From Pseudomonas cerasi (GTDB taxonomy: Bacteria > Pseudomonadota > Gammaproteobacteria > Pseudomonadales > Pseudomonadaceae): a stretch of DNA of 64,000 nt. The stretch spans positions 3,319,001 to 3,383,000 of the forward strand of contig NZ_LT222319.1 of NCBI RefSeq assembly GCF_900074915.1, read 5' to 3'. The position numbers and the translations under genes were made by a program. Positions 42,612 through 51,789 of this stretch are shown piece after piece. The notes under the pieces are model-generated. The model saw only the letters and a program-made list of their open reading frames with translations. It ran no database searches and was not told where the DNA came from. The number at the start of each line of letters is the position of its first letter. Within the stretch, counting starts at the first letter, position 1.

Positions 42612-43510
42612 GCGCACACATCATCGACGGCAAGGCCGCCGCCGCTCGCGTTCTGCAACAGGTCAGACACGATGTGAACACCTTGAAGGTCGAAGGCATC
42701 GAACCGGCACTGGCGGTCATTCTGGTCGGTAATGACGCGGCCAGTGAGGTTTACGTACGCAACAAGATCCTGCGTGCCGAGGAAGCCGGCATTCGCTCGC
42801 TGGAACACCGCCTGCCGGCCGACAGCAGCCAGGCCCGCTTACTGGCGCTGATTGCCGATTTGAATGCCGACAACACGGTACACGGCATTCTCCTGCAACT
42901 GCCCTTACCCGCTCACATAGAAGAAAACCGCGTCCTGCAGGCTATCGATCCGGGCAAGGACGTAGACGGCTTTCACAGTGAAAACGTCGGTGGTCTGAGC
43001 CAGGGGCGCAACGTATTGACGCCCTGCACCCCCAGCGGCTGCCTGCACTTGCTCGAAGAAACCTGCGGCGATCTGAGCGGCAAGCATGCGGTGGTAATCG
43101 GTCGTTCCAACATCGTCGGCAAACCCATGGCCGCCCTGCTGCTGCAAGCGCACTGCTCGGTGACGGTGGTGCATTCGCGCAGTAATGATGCCAGGGCCTT
43201 GTGTCAGTTGGCCGACATCGTCGTGGCAGCGGTTGGCCGCCCGCGCCTGATAGATACCAGCTGGCTCAAGCGCGGCGCGGTGGTGATCGATGTCGGTATC
43301 AACCGCATCGACGACCACGGCCGTAGCCGCCTGGTGGGCGATGTGGACTTCGACAGCGCCATCGAAGTCGCCTCTGCGATCACGCCCGTTCCCGGCGGGG
43401 TCGGACCGATGACCATCGCTTTTCTGATGAAAAACACCGTTACTGCTGCCCGGCAGCAGGCCCACGCGCAACGCAGCCAATCGGAGGCCGTATGCCTTTC
43501 AACCTGTTGA
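42608..43510 (+). CDS. folD: Methylenetetrahydrofolate dehydrogenase/cyclohydrolase FolD
   Basis: The 300-residue bifunctional enzyme has the YVRNK catalytic Tyr/Lys region, GILLQLPLPAHI, DVDGFH, TPCTPSGC and the NADP-binding VIGRSNIVGKPMAALLL, ending with PVPGGVGPMTIAFLMKNT. It converts 5,10-methylene-THF to 10-formyl-THF, linking SoxABDG output to PurU. It lies within the operon (4-base overlap with purU, 19-base overlap with soxB), suggesting a pathway-dedicated copy; a housekeeping folD probably exists elsewhere. Confidence 0.95.
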   Translation: MSAHIIDGKAAAARVLQQVRHDVNTLKVEGIEPALAVILVGNDAASEVYVRNKILRAEEAGIRSLEHRLPADSSQARLLALIADLNADNTVHGILLQLPLPAHIEENRVLQAIDPGKDVDGFHSENVGGLSQGRNVLTPCTPSGCLHLLEETCGDLSGKHAVVIGRSNIVGKPMAALLLQAHCSVTVVHSRSNDARALCQLADIVVAAVGRPRLIDTSWLKRGAVVIDVGINRIDDHGRSRLVGDVDFDSAIEVASAITPVPGGVGPMTIAFLMKNTVTAARQQAHAQRSQSEAVCLSTC

Positions 43511-44733
43511 AATACGGGCTCAGTTCGGAGTACCCGGTCGAGGTAGATCTGCCTGCGCCGAAGGAACTGAAGTCCTCCTACGACGTGGTGATCATCGGCG
43601 GCGGCGGGCATGGCCTGGCCACCGCCTACTACCTGTCGAAATACCACGGCATCACCAATATCGCCGTGCTGGAAAAAGGTTACCTGGGCGGCGGCAACAC
43701 GGCGCGCAACACGGCGGTGATCCGCTCCAATTACCTGACCAGCGAAGGTGTGAAGTTCTATGCCGAGTCGGTGAAGATGTTTCAGGGCCTGTCCAACGAG
43801 TTCGACTTCAACATTATGTACTCCGAGCGCGGCCAACTGACCCTCGCGCATACCGATGCCACGGTCCGTTCGTTCCGCCAGCGCGCCGAGGTCAACAAGC
43901 ATTTCGGCGGCCGCACCGAGATGATCGACCGCCAGCAGATCCGCGAACTGGTGCCGAGCCTCAATCTGGACCCCGGTCATCTGCCGGTGCTCGCCGGCCT
44001 GTGGCACATCGACGGCGGCACCGCCCGGCATGACGCGGTTGCCTGGGGCTACGCCAAGCAGGCGGCCAAGCGCGGTGTGGAGATTCATCAACTGACCGAA
44101 GTGCAGGAACTGGTGATCGAGAACGGCACCATCACTGCGGTGAAGACCAATCGCGGCACCATCCAGTGCGGCTGCGCCGTACAGGCGGTGGCGGGCATGA
44201 GTTCGCAGATGATGAAGAAGGCCGGGATTCGCTCGCCGATCCAGACCTTCCCGCTGCAGGCGATGGTCACTCAACCTTTCAAACCCTTTCTCGACCCGCT
44301 GGTGAGTTCGTCCGCCCTGCACTGCTATGTGCAGCAGACCAGCCGTGGCGAAGTGGTGTTTGGCGGCGGTTCTGATCCGTACCCGTTGTTCAACAGCCGC
44401 TCGACGCCGGACCTCAAGGAAAGCCTGCTGGCCCACGCCATCGAGATGTTTCCGTTTCTGGCCAACGCCAAACTGATGCGCCAATGGGCCGGGATCACCG
44501 ACATGACCCCGGACTACAGCCCGATCATGGGCCTTTCCCCCGTCAGGAACTACTACCTCGATGCGGGCTGGGGCACCTGGGGCTTCAAGGCCACGCCGAT
44601 CTGCGGCAAGACCATGGCAGAACTGGTGGCCAGCGGCGGCAAGGTGCCCGAGTTGATCAGGCCATTCGCGCTCGAACGCTTCTCAACCTTCCAGCAAGTC
44701 AACGAAATGGGCGCAACAGCGGCCAGCCACTGA
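43492..44733 (+). CDS. soxB: Sarcosine oxidase beta subunit-like
   Basis: The 413-residue flavoprotein contains the dinucleotide fold YDVVIIGGGGHGLATAYYL (residues about 28-46), then NTARNTAVIRSNY as in the beta subunit of heterotetrameric sarcosine oxidase, and WGTWGFKATPICGKTMAEL near the end. It should bind FAD and the covalent FMN shared with alpha. The N-terminus (MPFNLLKYGLSSEYPVEVDL) looks different from the textbook SoxB start as I remember it, so it may act on sarcosine or a related N-methyl amine. It overlaps folD by 19 bases. Confidence 0.88.
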   Translation: MPFNLLKYGLSSEYPVEVDLPAPKELKSSYDVVIIGGGGHGLATAYYLSKYHGITNIAVLEKGYLGGGNTARNTAVIRSNYLTSEGVKFYAESVKMFQGLSNEFDFNIMYSERGQLTLAHTDATVRSFRQRAEVNKHFGGRTEMIDRQQIRELVPSLNLDPGHLPVLAGLWHIDGGTARHDAVAWGYAKQAAKRGVEIHQLTEVQELVIENGTITAVKTNRGTIQCGCAVQAVAGMSSQMMKKAGIRSPIQTFPLQAMVTQPFKPFLDPLVSSSALHCYVQQTSRGEVVFGGGSDPYPLFNSRSTPDLKESLLAHAIEMFPFLANAKLMRQWAGITDMTPDYSPIMGLSPVRNYYLDAGWGTWGFKATPICGKTMAELVASGGKVPELIRPFALERFSTFQQVNEMGATAASH

Positions 44734-44746
44734 CGGAGAGCGACAC

Positions 44747-45052
44747 ATGAAAATCATGACCTGCCCGCTCAACGGGCCGCGCAACATCAGCGAGTTCACC
44801 TACGGCGGGGAATTCAAACACATGCCCGATCCGCAAACCTGCAGCGACAGCGAGTGGGCCGATTACGTGTTCAACAGTGAAGACACACTGGGCGTGGTGT
44901 GCGAGTGGTGGATGCACAACCCCTCCAGCTACTGGTTCCTGGCCGAGCGCCACACCGGCAGCGACGAGATCATCCGCACCTTCGACCCACGCGACCTGTT
45001 TACCGCACGTATCGACTTCGCCCCCCTCGCCTCCAAGGAGATCGCAGGATGA
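44747..45052 (+). CDS. soxD: Sarcosine oxidase delta subunit-like
   Basis: The 101-residue protein fits SoxD in size, gene order and the pattern FTYGGEFKHMPDP ... EWADYVFNSEDTLGVVCEWWMHNP. In characterised SoxD, an N-terminal CPxCGxR and a later Cys/His pair bind zinc. Here the start reads TCPLNGPRN, retaining only the first Cys, and the later cysteine position reads Ser, so the zinc site appears incomplete. It overlaps soxA by four bases. Confidence 0.85.
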   Translation: MKIMTCPLNGPRNISEFTYGGEFKHMPDPQTCSDSEWADYVFNSEDTLGVVCEWWMHNPSSYWFLAERHTGSDEIIRTFDPRDLFTARIDFAPLASKEIAG

Positions 45053-47955
45053 CCACCCCCGCCCGCCTGCCCGCGCCCATGGGCCTGCTGATCGATCGCA
45101 CCCGGCCGCTCACGTTCAGCTTCGATGGCAAAACCTATCAGGGCCTGCTGGGCGACAGTATCGCCAGTGCTCTGCTGGCCAACGGTCGCTTCCTGCTTTC
45201 GCGGTCGTTCAAGTACCACCGCCCGCGCGGCCCCCTGACCATGGCCGGGCAGGACGCCAACAGCCTGATCCAGTTGCCTCACGAGCCCAACGTAATGGCC
45301 GACACCGTTGCCCTGCAGGAAGGCTTGCAGGCCACCGGCCAGAACTTCAACGGCTCGCTGGACAACGACCGGGACGCGTACCTGGGCAAGTTCTCGAAGT
45401 TCATGCCGGTGGGTTTCTATTACCGCTCGTTCTACAAGCCCAAGGGCATGTGGAAAGTCTGGGAGCCGATCATTCGCAAGAAGGCCGGCCTTGGCGTGCT
45501 GGACCTGGCGTTCCAGCCCGAGTACTACGACAAGGCCTACCTGTTCACGGATCTGGCGGTGATCGGCGCGGGACCTGCCGGCTTGCAGGCAGCACTGAGC
45601 GCCGCCAATGCAGGCGCCAAGGTGTTGCTGATCGAACAGCAGCCCATTCTCGGCGGTTCGCTGGCCTATGCCCGCTTCGATGTCGACGGCCTGCGTGCCG
45701 AACAGCTGCGGCGTGAACTGGTCGCTGCGGTAGAAGCACATGACAATATCCAGGTGCTCAAGCAAGCGACCTGCAACGCATGGTTCACCGACAATTACCT
45801 GCCGGTGATTCAGGGCAAGCGTTTGTACAAGGTGCGCGCCACACACTGTCTGGTATGCAGCGGCTCGTTCGATCAGCCGGTGATTTTCCGTAACAACGAC
45901 CTCCCTGGCGTCATGCTGACCAGCGCCGTACAGCGCCTGATCAAGTTGTACGCCGTCAAGCCCGGCAAACGCGCGGTAGTGCTGACCGGCAACGATGACG
46001 GTTACCTCGCCGCACTGGACTTGCACGATCAGGGCGTCGATGTGGTCGCAGTGGCCGACATGCGCAGCAGCCCGTCGGACCGGACGCTGCGGCTTGCGCT
46101 GGAGAAGCGCGGCATCGTCTGCCACATGAACACAACGGTCTATGAAGCGCTGCATGAGAAAGGCATGCGCCATGTGAGCGGTGCCGAGCTGCGCAAAATC
46201 ACTGGCCAGGGTCAGGTGGCGAACAGCGGCTCGCGCGTCGACTGCGACCTGCTGTGTATGTCCGGCGGCTACATGCCGGTCTACCAGTTGTTGTGTCAGG
46301 CCGGCGGCAAGATGGCCTATGACGATCAGCAGGCCGAATTCGCCATCAGCAGCCTGCCGAAGAATCTTGGCATTGCAGGCTCGGTCAACGGTTACCACGC
46401 GCTGGACAACGTGCTGGCCGATGCTGCGCATGCTGCCGCCGGCGTGGTCACGGCACTGGGCCTGACATCGGCTGAAAGCCCTGCTCCGCTGCGCAGCGAA
46501 GCGCAGGTCAACTTCGCCTGGCCGATCTTCCCGCACCCTGACGGCAAGGATTTTGTCGATTTCGACGAAGACCTTCAGGTACGCGATATCGTCAATGCCA
46601 CGCGCATCGGCTATCGCGACATCCAGTTGGTGAAACGCTATTCCACGGTAGGCATGGGCCCGTCACAGGGTCGTCATTCGGCACTGCCGACCGCGCGACT
46701 GGTGGCCGCTTCGACACAGCGCAGTATCAGTGAAACCGGCGTGACCACAGCCCGACCGCCCTTCGAGGCAGAAAAACTGGCACACGTTGCGGGCCGTGCC
46801 TTCGATCCGTATCGGCAGACGCCCATGCACCAGCGTCATGTGCAGGCCGGTGCGAAGATGATGCCGGCCGGGATCTGGCAGCGTCCGGCGTTCTATGGCA
46901 AAGCCTCGCAACGCGATGCCTGCATGCAGCAGGAAGCGCTGCACGTGCGTAACAAGGTCGGCATCATCGACGTGTCGACACTCGGCGGTCTGGACGTGCG
47001 CGGCCCCGATGCCGCCGAGCTGCTCAACCGCATGTATACCTTCGCCTTTCTGAAACAGCCGGTCGGGCGTTCGCGTTATGCGCTGATGACCAACGAACAA
47101 GGTGTGGTCATCGACGACGGCGTTTGCGCGCGCTTTGCCGAACAGCATTTCTACGTTACCGCCACCACCAGCGGCGTGGATCGCATTTATCAGCAGATGC
47201 TCAAGTGGAATGCCCAGTGGCGTCTGAACGTGGACATCACCAACGTCACGGCGGCCATTGCCGCGGTCAACGTGGCGGGTCCGGATTCACGCAAGGTGCT
47301 GGAGCAGGTCTGTACCGACCTTGATCTGTCTGCCGAAGGTTTCCCTTATCTTGGCGTGCGCCTGGGCACTGTTGCCGGTATCAAGGCGCGGCTGCTACGG
47401 GTCGGTTTCGTCGGCGAACTGGGCTACGAGATCCACGTCCCCGCTCGTCACGCGCTCAGGCTCTGGGATGCACTTGTCGAGGCTGGCAAGGTCTTCGACA
47501 TGCGTCCGTTCGGCGTCGAGACGCAACGTCTGTTACGTCTGGAAAAAGGCCACGTCATCATCAGCCAGGACACCGACGGCATGACCCATCCGGCCGAAAT
47601 CGACATGGGTTGGGCCGTCAGCCGGAGCAAACCTTTCTTCGTCGGCCGCCGCTCGGTGGACATCCTCGAAGCCCAGCCGCAAAAGCGCAAACTGGTTGGC
47701 TTCACCCTGCCCAAGGCCAGCCCGCTGCCGCTCGAGGGGCATCTGGTGCTCAAGGGCCCGGACATCAGTGGCAACGTGACGTCCTGCGAGTACTCCTCGA
47801 CCCTGGGCATGATCATCGGCATGGCCTATGCCGCGTTCGACCAGAGCACACCCGGCCAGCAGATTCCGATCCGCGTCGAAGATGGCGTGGTGGTTCAGGC
47901 AACCGTCGTGAAACTGCCCTTCTTCGACCCTGAAAACCAGCGCCAGGAGCTCTGA
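45049..47955 (+). CDS. soxA: Sarcosine oxidase alpha subunit-like
   Basis: Starting at ATG 45049 (MTTPARLPAPMGLLIDR), the 968-residue protein has the N-terminal ferredoxin-like segment (FDGKTYQGLLGDSIASALLA). An NAD-binding fold follows (DLAVIGAGPAGLQAALSAAN near 170), then a C-terminal aminomethyltransferase-like (GCV_T) domain that binds tetrahydrofolate (residues about 590-960). It oxidatively demethylates sarcosine with the folate accepting the carbon. The frame extending upstream into soxD is rejected because of the ATGA overlap. Confidence 0.92.
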   Translation: MTTPARLPAPMGLLIDRTRPLTFSFDGKTYQGLLGDSIASALLANGRFLLSRSFKYHRPRGPLTMAGQDANSLIQLPHEPNVMADTVALQEGLQATGQNFNGSLDNDRDAYLGKFSKFMPVGFYYRSFYKPKGMWKVWEPIIRKKAGLGVLDLAFQPEYYDKAYLFTDLAVIGAGPAGLQAALSAANAGAKVLLIEQQPILGGSLAYARFDVDGLRAEQLRRELVAAVEAHDNIQVLKQATCNAWFTDNYLPVIQGKRLYKVRATHCLVCSGSFDQPVIFRNNDLPGVMLTSAVQRLIKLYAVKPGKRAVVLTGNDDGYLAALDLHDQGVDVVAVADMRSSPSDRTLRLALEKRGIVCHMNTTVYEALHEKGMRHVSGAELRKITGQGQVANSGSRVDCDLLCMSGGYMPVYQLLCQAGGKMAYDDQQAEFAISSLPKNLGIAGSVNGYHALDNVLADAAHAAAGVVTALGLTSAESPAPLRSEAQVNFAWPIFPHPDGKDFVDFDEDLQVRDIVNATRIGYRDIQLVKRYSTVGMGPSQGRHSALPTARLVAASTQRSISETGVTTARPPFEAEKLAHVAGRAFDPYRQTPMHQRHVQAGAKMMPAGIWQRPAFYGKASQRDACMQQEALHVRNKVGIIDVSTLGGLDVRGPDAAELLNRMYTFAFLKQPVGRSRYALMTNEQGVVIDDGVCARFAEQHFYVTATTSGVDRIYQQMLKWNAQWRLNVDITNVTAAIAAVNVAGPDSRKVLEQVCTDLDLSAEGFPYLGVRLGTVAGIKARLLRVGFVGELGYEIHVPARHALRLWDALVEAGKVFDMRPFGVETQRLLRLEKGHVIISQDTDGMTHPAEIDMGWAVSRSKPFFVGRRSVDILEAQPQKRKLVGFTLPKASPLPLEGHLVLKGPDISGNVTSCEYSSTLGMIIGMAYAAFDQSTPGQQIPIRVEDGVVVQATVVKLPFFDPENQRQEL

Positions 47956-47958
47956 CCC

Positions 47959-48531
47959 ATGACCAGCCTTCTCCAGAACAGTCCTCTCGGCGCCAACGCG
48001 CGCGCCTTGTGCACGCTGCAAGACCTGACCGATCGGCCACGCGTGGGATTTCGCGGTACGCAAAGCGCTGACTACCTGACGGCAAGCGGCTTCAACCTGC
48101 CCGAGGCACCGAACCGCGCTGTCACACAGGCGGACGGCAGCCACGTCGCGCGCCTTTCACAGACCGAATACCTGCTGCTGGGCAGCCCGCACGATGACGG
48201 GCAGCGCATCGCCGATGAAGAAGCTCGCTGGGAGCTCGACCACAGCGCCAATTACCTGCTGCCTCGCGAAGACAGCCATGCCTGGCTGCAACTGAGTGGC
48301 GCGTGCATCGCCGAGGTGATGGCCAAACTGTGTGGCGTGGATCTGCGCCCCGAAGCGTTTGCGACAGGTTCGGTGGCGCAGACCTCGGCAGCGCGCATCA
48401 ATGTGATCTTCATCAACCTCGGCGCGCAGGCTGAACCCTGTTTCCAGATCCTCTTCGATCGGGCTTCACTGGCTTACTTCAAGGACGCGATGCTGGATGC
48501 CATGACCGAGTTTGGGGGGCGCCTCTCATGA
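47959..48531 (+). CDS. soxG: Sarcosine oxidase gamma subunit-like
   Basis: The 190-residue protein resembles SoxG, itself related to the GCV_T fold (VGFRGTQSADYLTASGF, LLPREDSHAWLQLSGACIAEVMAKL). It starts three bases after the soxA stop and completes the soxBDAG set. The gamma subunit is structural in the heterotetramer. After the stop there are 214 bases with no supported gene before the next chemoreceptor. Confidence 0.88.
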   Translation: MTSLLQNSPLGANARALCTLQDLTDRPRVGFRGTQSADYLTASGFNLPEAPNRAVTQADGSHVARLSQTEYLLLGSPHDDGQRIADEEARWELDHSANYLLPREDSHAWLQLSGACIAEVMAKLCGVDLRPEAFATGSVAQTSAARINVIFINLGAQAEPCFQILFDRASLAYFKDAMLDAMTEFGGRLS

Positions 48532-48745
48532 ACAACGGGTTACTGCTTCGGTGAATAAAGGCCGTTTCGTGCTCATGAACGACAACAAGTGTCTGTTACC
48601 GTCAAGCCGCCTAAAGAATGCTGGCAAAAAGTCGTTGACCTCTTGGTAGACCATAAGAGCGACCCTCAGCTCAATGCCTCGGGTCGCAGACTGCATCCAT
48701 GCAGCACCCGACACTTGCGGCAGTAACACGCCCCCCGGAGCTCAA

Positions 48746-50686
48746 ATGAATATCAAACAGAAATTGACGTGGGCGTTCGCAGTCATTGCGTGCTTGCCCA
48801 TATTAGTCGTCGCCGCCATCGTGGTCGTGAACCTGCGCGACAAGGCGACCAGTGATTTCGTGGACGGTAGCGCACGTGAGATTCGCCAGGTCGACAATGC
48901 CATGCAGCTGTTTTTCGACGGCATTACGCAGAACGTCAATTACATCGCGGCGCACCCGCTGATCGCCGGGGCGAGCGATGATTTCCGCAACTACATGGGC
49001 GCCACGCCTCCCCCGCAGTCCGAGAATGACAGGCAGGCGACCGAGCTGTTCGCCAATATCGCCAAGGCTCACCCGGCCTACTCCTACGTTTCTTATGGTC
49101 TGATCAACGGCAGCTACATCATGACGCCGGAAGACCCGAAAATGAGCAACTACGACCCGCGTGTGCGGCCGTGGTACAAGACGGCGATGGCCAATGCCGG
49201 CAAAACCGTGCGCAGCGACGCCTATTACTGGGCCAACGACGACGCGGTGCTGGTCAGTACCATCCGGGCGATTCCCAATAAACTGGGCAACCCTGGTGGC
49301 GTGGTCAATATCGACGTATCGCTCAAGCAACTGACCAACATCGTCAAGCAGATCAAGCTCGGCGAAAGCGGCTATCTGATGCTGATGGAAAAGAACGGCA
49401 CCGTGCTGGTCGATCCCAAACAGCCCGAGCATAACTTCAAGAAACTGGGAGAACTGGGCGACGGCTTCAGCGATTTGGCGAAAACCGCCAGTGGTCTGGT
49501 CGAGGTGACACTCAACGGCGAGCGTTACATGGCCAATGTGTACTCGTCCGAGCAACTGGGCTGGAACTTCATCGGCCTGATCAAACAGGACGAAGTGATG
49601 GCCTCGGCCACCCGCCTGACCTGGTTGATCGGCGTCATCGCGGTGGTGCTGGCGGTTGTCTTTGCGATTGTCGGGGCCAGTTTTGCCCGGGTCATCGTGC
49701 GCCCGATTCACAGCGTGTCCAGCGGCCTGGAAGGTATTGCAGGCGGTGAAGGCGACCTGACCCAGAACCTCGCCGTGCGCGGCAAGGATGAAACTGCGCA
49801 GTTGGCTGGCTGGTTCAACAAGTTCCTGACCGCGATCCGCAGCCTGATTCAGCACATCGGTCAGGCGGCCGGGAAGATTCTCGAAGCCTCACACAGCTCG
49901 ACACGTGTCTCCAACGACATGGCCGAAGCTGCTGGCCGGCAGCGCGAAGCGGTGGACATGGTCTCCACGGCGTTTCATGAAATGGTCGCCACCTCCAATG
50001 AAGTCGCCCGTTCCTGCAGCCAGGCCGCAGACTCGGCCGACAGCGGCCAGCAACAGGCGCGTGAAGGTCAGCGGCAGATCGATGATGCGGTGCGCAGCGT
50101 CGACCAGCTCAGCGAAGAACTCACCCGCTCGGCCAAGGACATGACGCAACTGGAAAAGGACAGCGCAGGCATTCAGTCGATCCTCAATACTATCCGTTCG
50201 ATCGCCGAGCAGACCAACCTGCTGGCCCTCAACGCGGCCATCGAAGCAGCACGTGCAGGCGAACAGGGGCGCGGCTTCGCCGTCGTAGCCGACGAAGTCC
50301 GCGCACTGGCCAAACGCACCTCGGACTCGACCGCAGAAATCGACAGCCTGCTGGGCAACCTGGCCAAACGCACTGCCTCGGTGGCGCAACAGATGCATGC
50401 CAGCCTCGACGTATCGCAGCAATCGGTGACCAAGATCGGGCAGGCACGCAGCAGCTTCGGGCAGATTCGTGAGTCAGTGGATGTGATTCGCGACATGAAC
50501 ACCCAGATCGCAACCGCTGCCGAGGAGCAGCATCAGGTGGCCGAAGACATCAACCGGCACATCAGCCAGATCCATGGCGACGCCCAGTTGATCGCCGAAC
50601 TCTCGGACTCGGCCCGCGCGGATTCCAGAAGCCTGGAGATCCTGTCAAGCGAGCTGGACGGCCTGGTGCGCAAGTTCAAGACCTGA
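48746..50686 (+). CDS. Methyl-accepting chemotaxis protein with dCACHE sensor
   Basis: The 646-residue receptor starts at ATG 48746 (MNIKQKLTWAF). Helix 1 spans residues 7-29, and a periplasmic sensor of about 250 residues contains DPRVRPWYKTA, the dCACHE amino-acid/amine ligand motif, with a downstream VNIDVSLKQL. Helix 2 lies near 290-312, then HAMP and the QTNLLALNAAIEAARAGEQG tip. It lies immediately downstream of soxG, so it could sense a quaternary amine or amino acid linked to that pathway; that is a positional guess. A poor sigma-28-like pattern (TAAA-N15-GTCGTTGA, 48612-48638) precedes it. Confidence 0.9.
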   Translation: MNIKQKLTWAFAVIACLPILVVAAIVVVNLRDKATSDFVDGSAREIRQVDNAMQLFFDGITQNVNYIAAHPLIAGASDDFRNYMGATPPPQSENDRQATELFANIAKAHPAYSYVSYGLINGSYIMTPEDPKMSNYDPRVRPWYKTAMANAGKTVRSDAYYWANDDAVLVSTIRAIPNKLGNPGGVVNIDVSLKQLTNIVKQIKLGESGYLMLMEKNGTVLVDPKQPEHNFKKLGELGDGFSDLAKTASGLVEVTLNGERYMANVYSSEQLGWNFIGLIKQDEVMASATRLTWLIGVIAVVLAVVFAIVGASFARVIVRPIHSVSSGLEGIAGGEGDLTQNLAVRGKDETAQLAGWFNKFLTAIRSLIQHIGQAAGKILEASHSSTRVSNDMAEAAGRQREAVDMVSTAFHEMVATSNEVARSCSQAADSADSGQQQAREGQRQIDDAVRSVDQLSEELTRSAKDMTQLEKDSAGIQSILNTIRSIAEQTNLLALNAAIEAARAGEQGRGFAVVADEVRALAKRTSDSTAEIDSLLGNLAKRTASVAQQMHASLDVSQQSVTKIGQARSSFGQIRESVDVIRDMNTQIATAAEEQHQVAEDINRHISQIHGDAQLIAELSDSARADSRSLEILSSELDGLVRKFKT

Positions 50687-50694
50687 TCCTGCCT

Positions 50695-50754
50695 ATGCGG
50701 AGCGTGAGGAACGATGGGCGTCTGTGTCTTCCTATCGTGCCCATGCTCCGCGTG
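50695..50754. repeat. REP inverted pair
   Basis: ATGCGGAGCGTGAGGAACGAT (50695-50715) and the near-complement ATCGTGCCCATGCTCCGCGTG (50734-50754) form an imperfect inverted pair after the chemoreceptor gene and before the lysR stop. The half-sequence is related to the unit at 1660-1690. It may also act as a transcript end. Confidence 0.65.
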
Positions 50755-50790
50755 TTCTGGACGCTCTGAGTCCTGTCCACAGCAGGAGAT

Positions 50791-51681
50791 CTAACCTCCA
50801 CCCCTCTCAAACCATTCAGTCAGAAAATCCAGAAAAGTGCGCAGCGTTGCCGACTGATGGTGCCTTGAGGTGTAGATCGCGTGTATCCCCAAAGCCCGTG
50901 GCTGGTACTCCGGCATCAGGGCGATCAGCTTGCCGCTCGCCATCAGCGGCGCCGCCGAATGCACCGGTTGCAGGCTGACACCGGCGCCAGCCACTGCGGC
51001 CTCCAGCAGCACCACTGAATCGTTGGCACTGAGGTTGCCGCCGACCGGCACACTGAGCGGCATCTGCTGGCGGGTAAACTCCCACAGGCTTTTGCCGAAG
51101 TACGAATAGGTCAGGCAGTTGTGAGCAGACAGTTCCTGCGGCCTGGACGGTGTGCCGTGCACGGCGAGATAGGCCGGAGAAGCACACACCACCGAAGCGC
51201 ACTGCCCCAGCGGACGGGCAATGACATTGGGGTCCAACTGATTGGTGATGCGGATCGCCAGATCGATTCGCTCGCTGACCAGATCCACGGCCTCGTTACC
51301 GATAAGCAGGTCTGCCGAGGTGTCGGGATAGCGTTGCAGGTAAGCCGTCACCGCGGGTGCCAGAACGGCCTGGGCCAGTGACTGCGAACAGGCGATACGC
51401 AGCATGCCGCGTGGCTCGTCGACTTGCGTATCGGCTGCCAGTGGCACCGCGTCGGCCAGCTCGACCAGTTGCTGACACCGCAACAAGGTCACTTGCCCTG
51501 GGGCGGTCAAGCCGAGCTTGCGCGTAGTCCGGTGCAGCAGTCGCGCTCCGGCCCAGCTTTCCATCTGCGCCAGATAACGCGTGACCATGGCCCTAGACAT
51601 ATCCAGCGCCTCGGCGGCGGCGATGAGGCTGCCCCTCTCGTTAATGGCGATGAATACCCGTGCAGCTATGATCCGATCCAC
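50791..51681 (-). CDS. LysR-family regulator
   Basis: The 296-residue regulator starts with GTG at 51681 (VDRIIAARVFIAINERGSLIAAAEALDMSRAMV). The winged helix is at residues 8-60 and a periplasmic-binding-like effector domain follows (RIACSQSLAQAVLAPAVTAY onward). A longer frame to 51744 is unlikely. It is divergent from the MBL-fold gene 108 bases away and probably controls it. Confidence 0.85.
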   Translation of the reverse strand: MDRIIAARVFIAINERGSLIAAAEALDMSRAMVTRYLAQMESWAGARLLHRTTRKLGLTAPGQVTLLRCQQLVELADAVPLAADTQVDEPRGMLRIACSQSLAQAVLAPAVTAYLQRYPDTSADLLIGNEAVDLVSERIDLAIRITNQLDPNVIARPLGQCASVVCASPAYLAVHGTPSRPQELSAHNCLTYSYFGKSLWEFTRQQMPLSVPVGGNLSANDSVVLLEAAVAGAGVSLQPVHSAAPLMASGKLIALMPEYQPRALGIHAIYTSRHHQSATLRTFLDFLTEWFERGGG

Positions 51682-51789
51682 AATTCGTCCGATATAAGCA
51701 ATCAATAGTTGCCAATACTGAGGCTTTTGTTTCACTTGAGGCAACCTAAGATAACGACCTCAGCCCTGTCCAAACAAAGGTCGTATCCC

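Noticed and set aside
44929..46536. 535-residue minus-strand frame opposite soxA
   Set aside because: Antisense to a strong family member; composition-driven.
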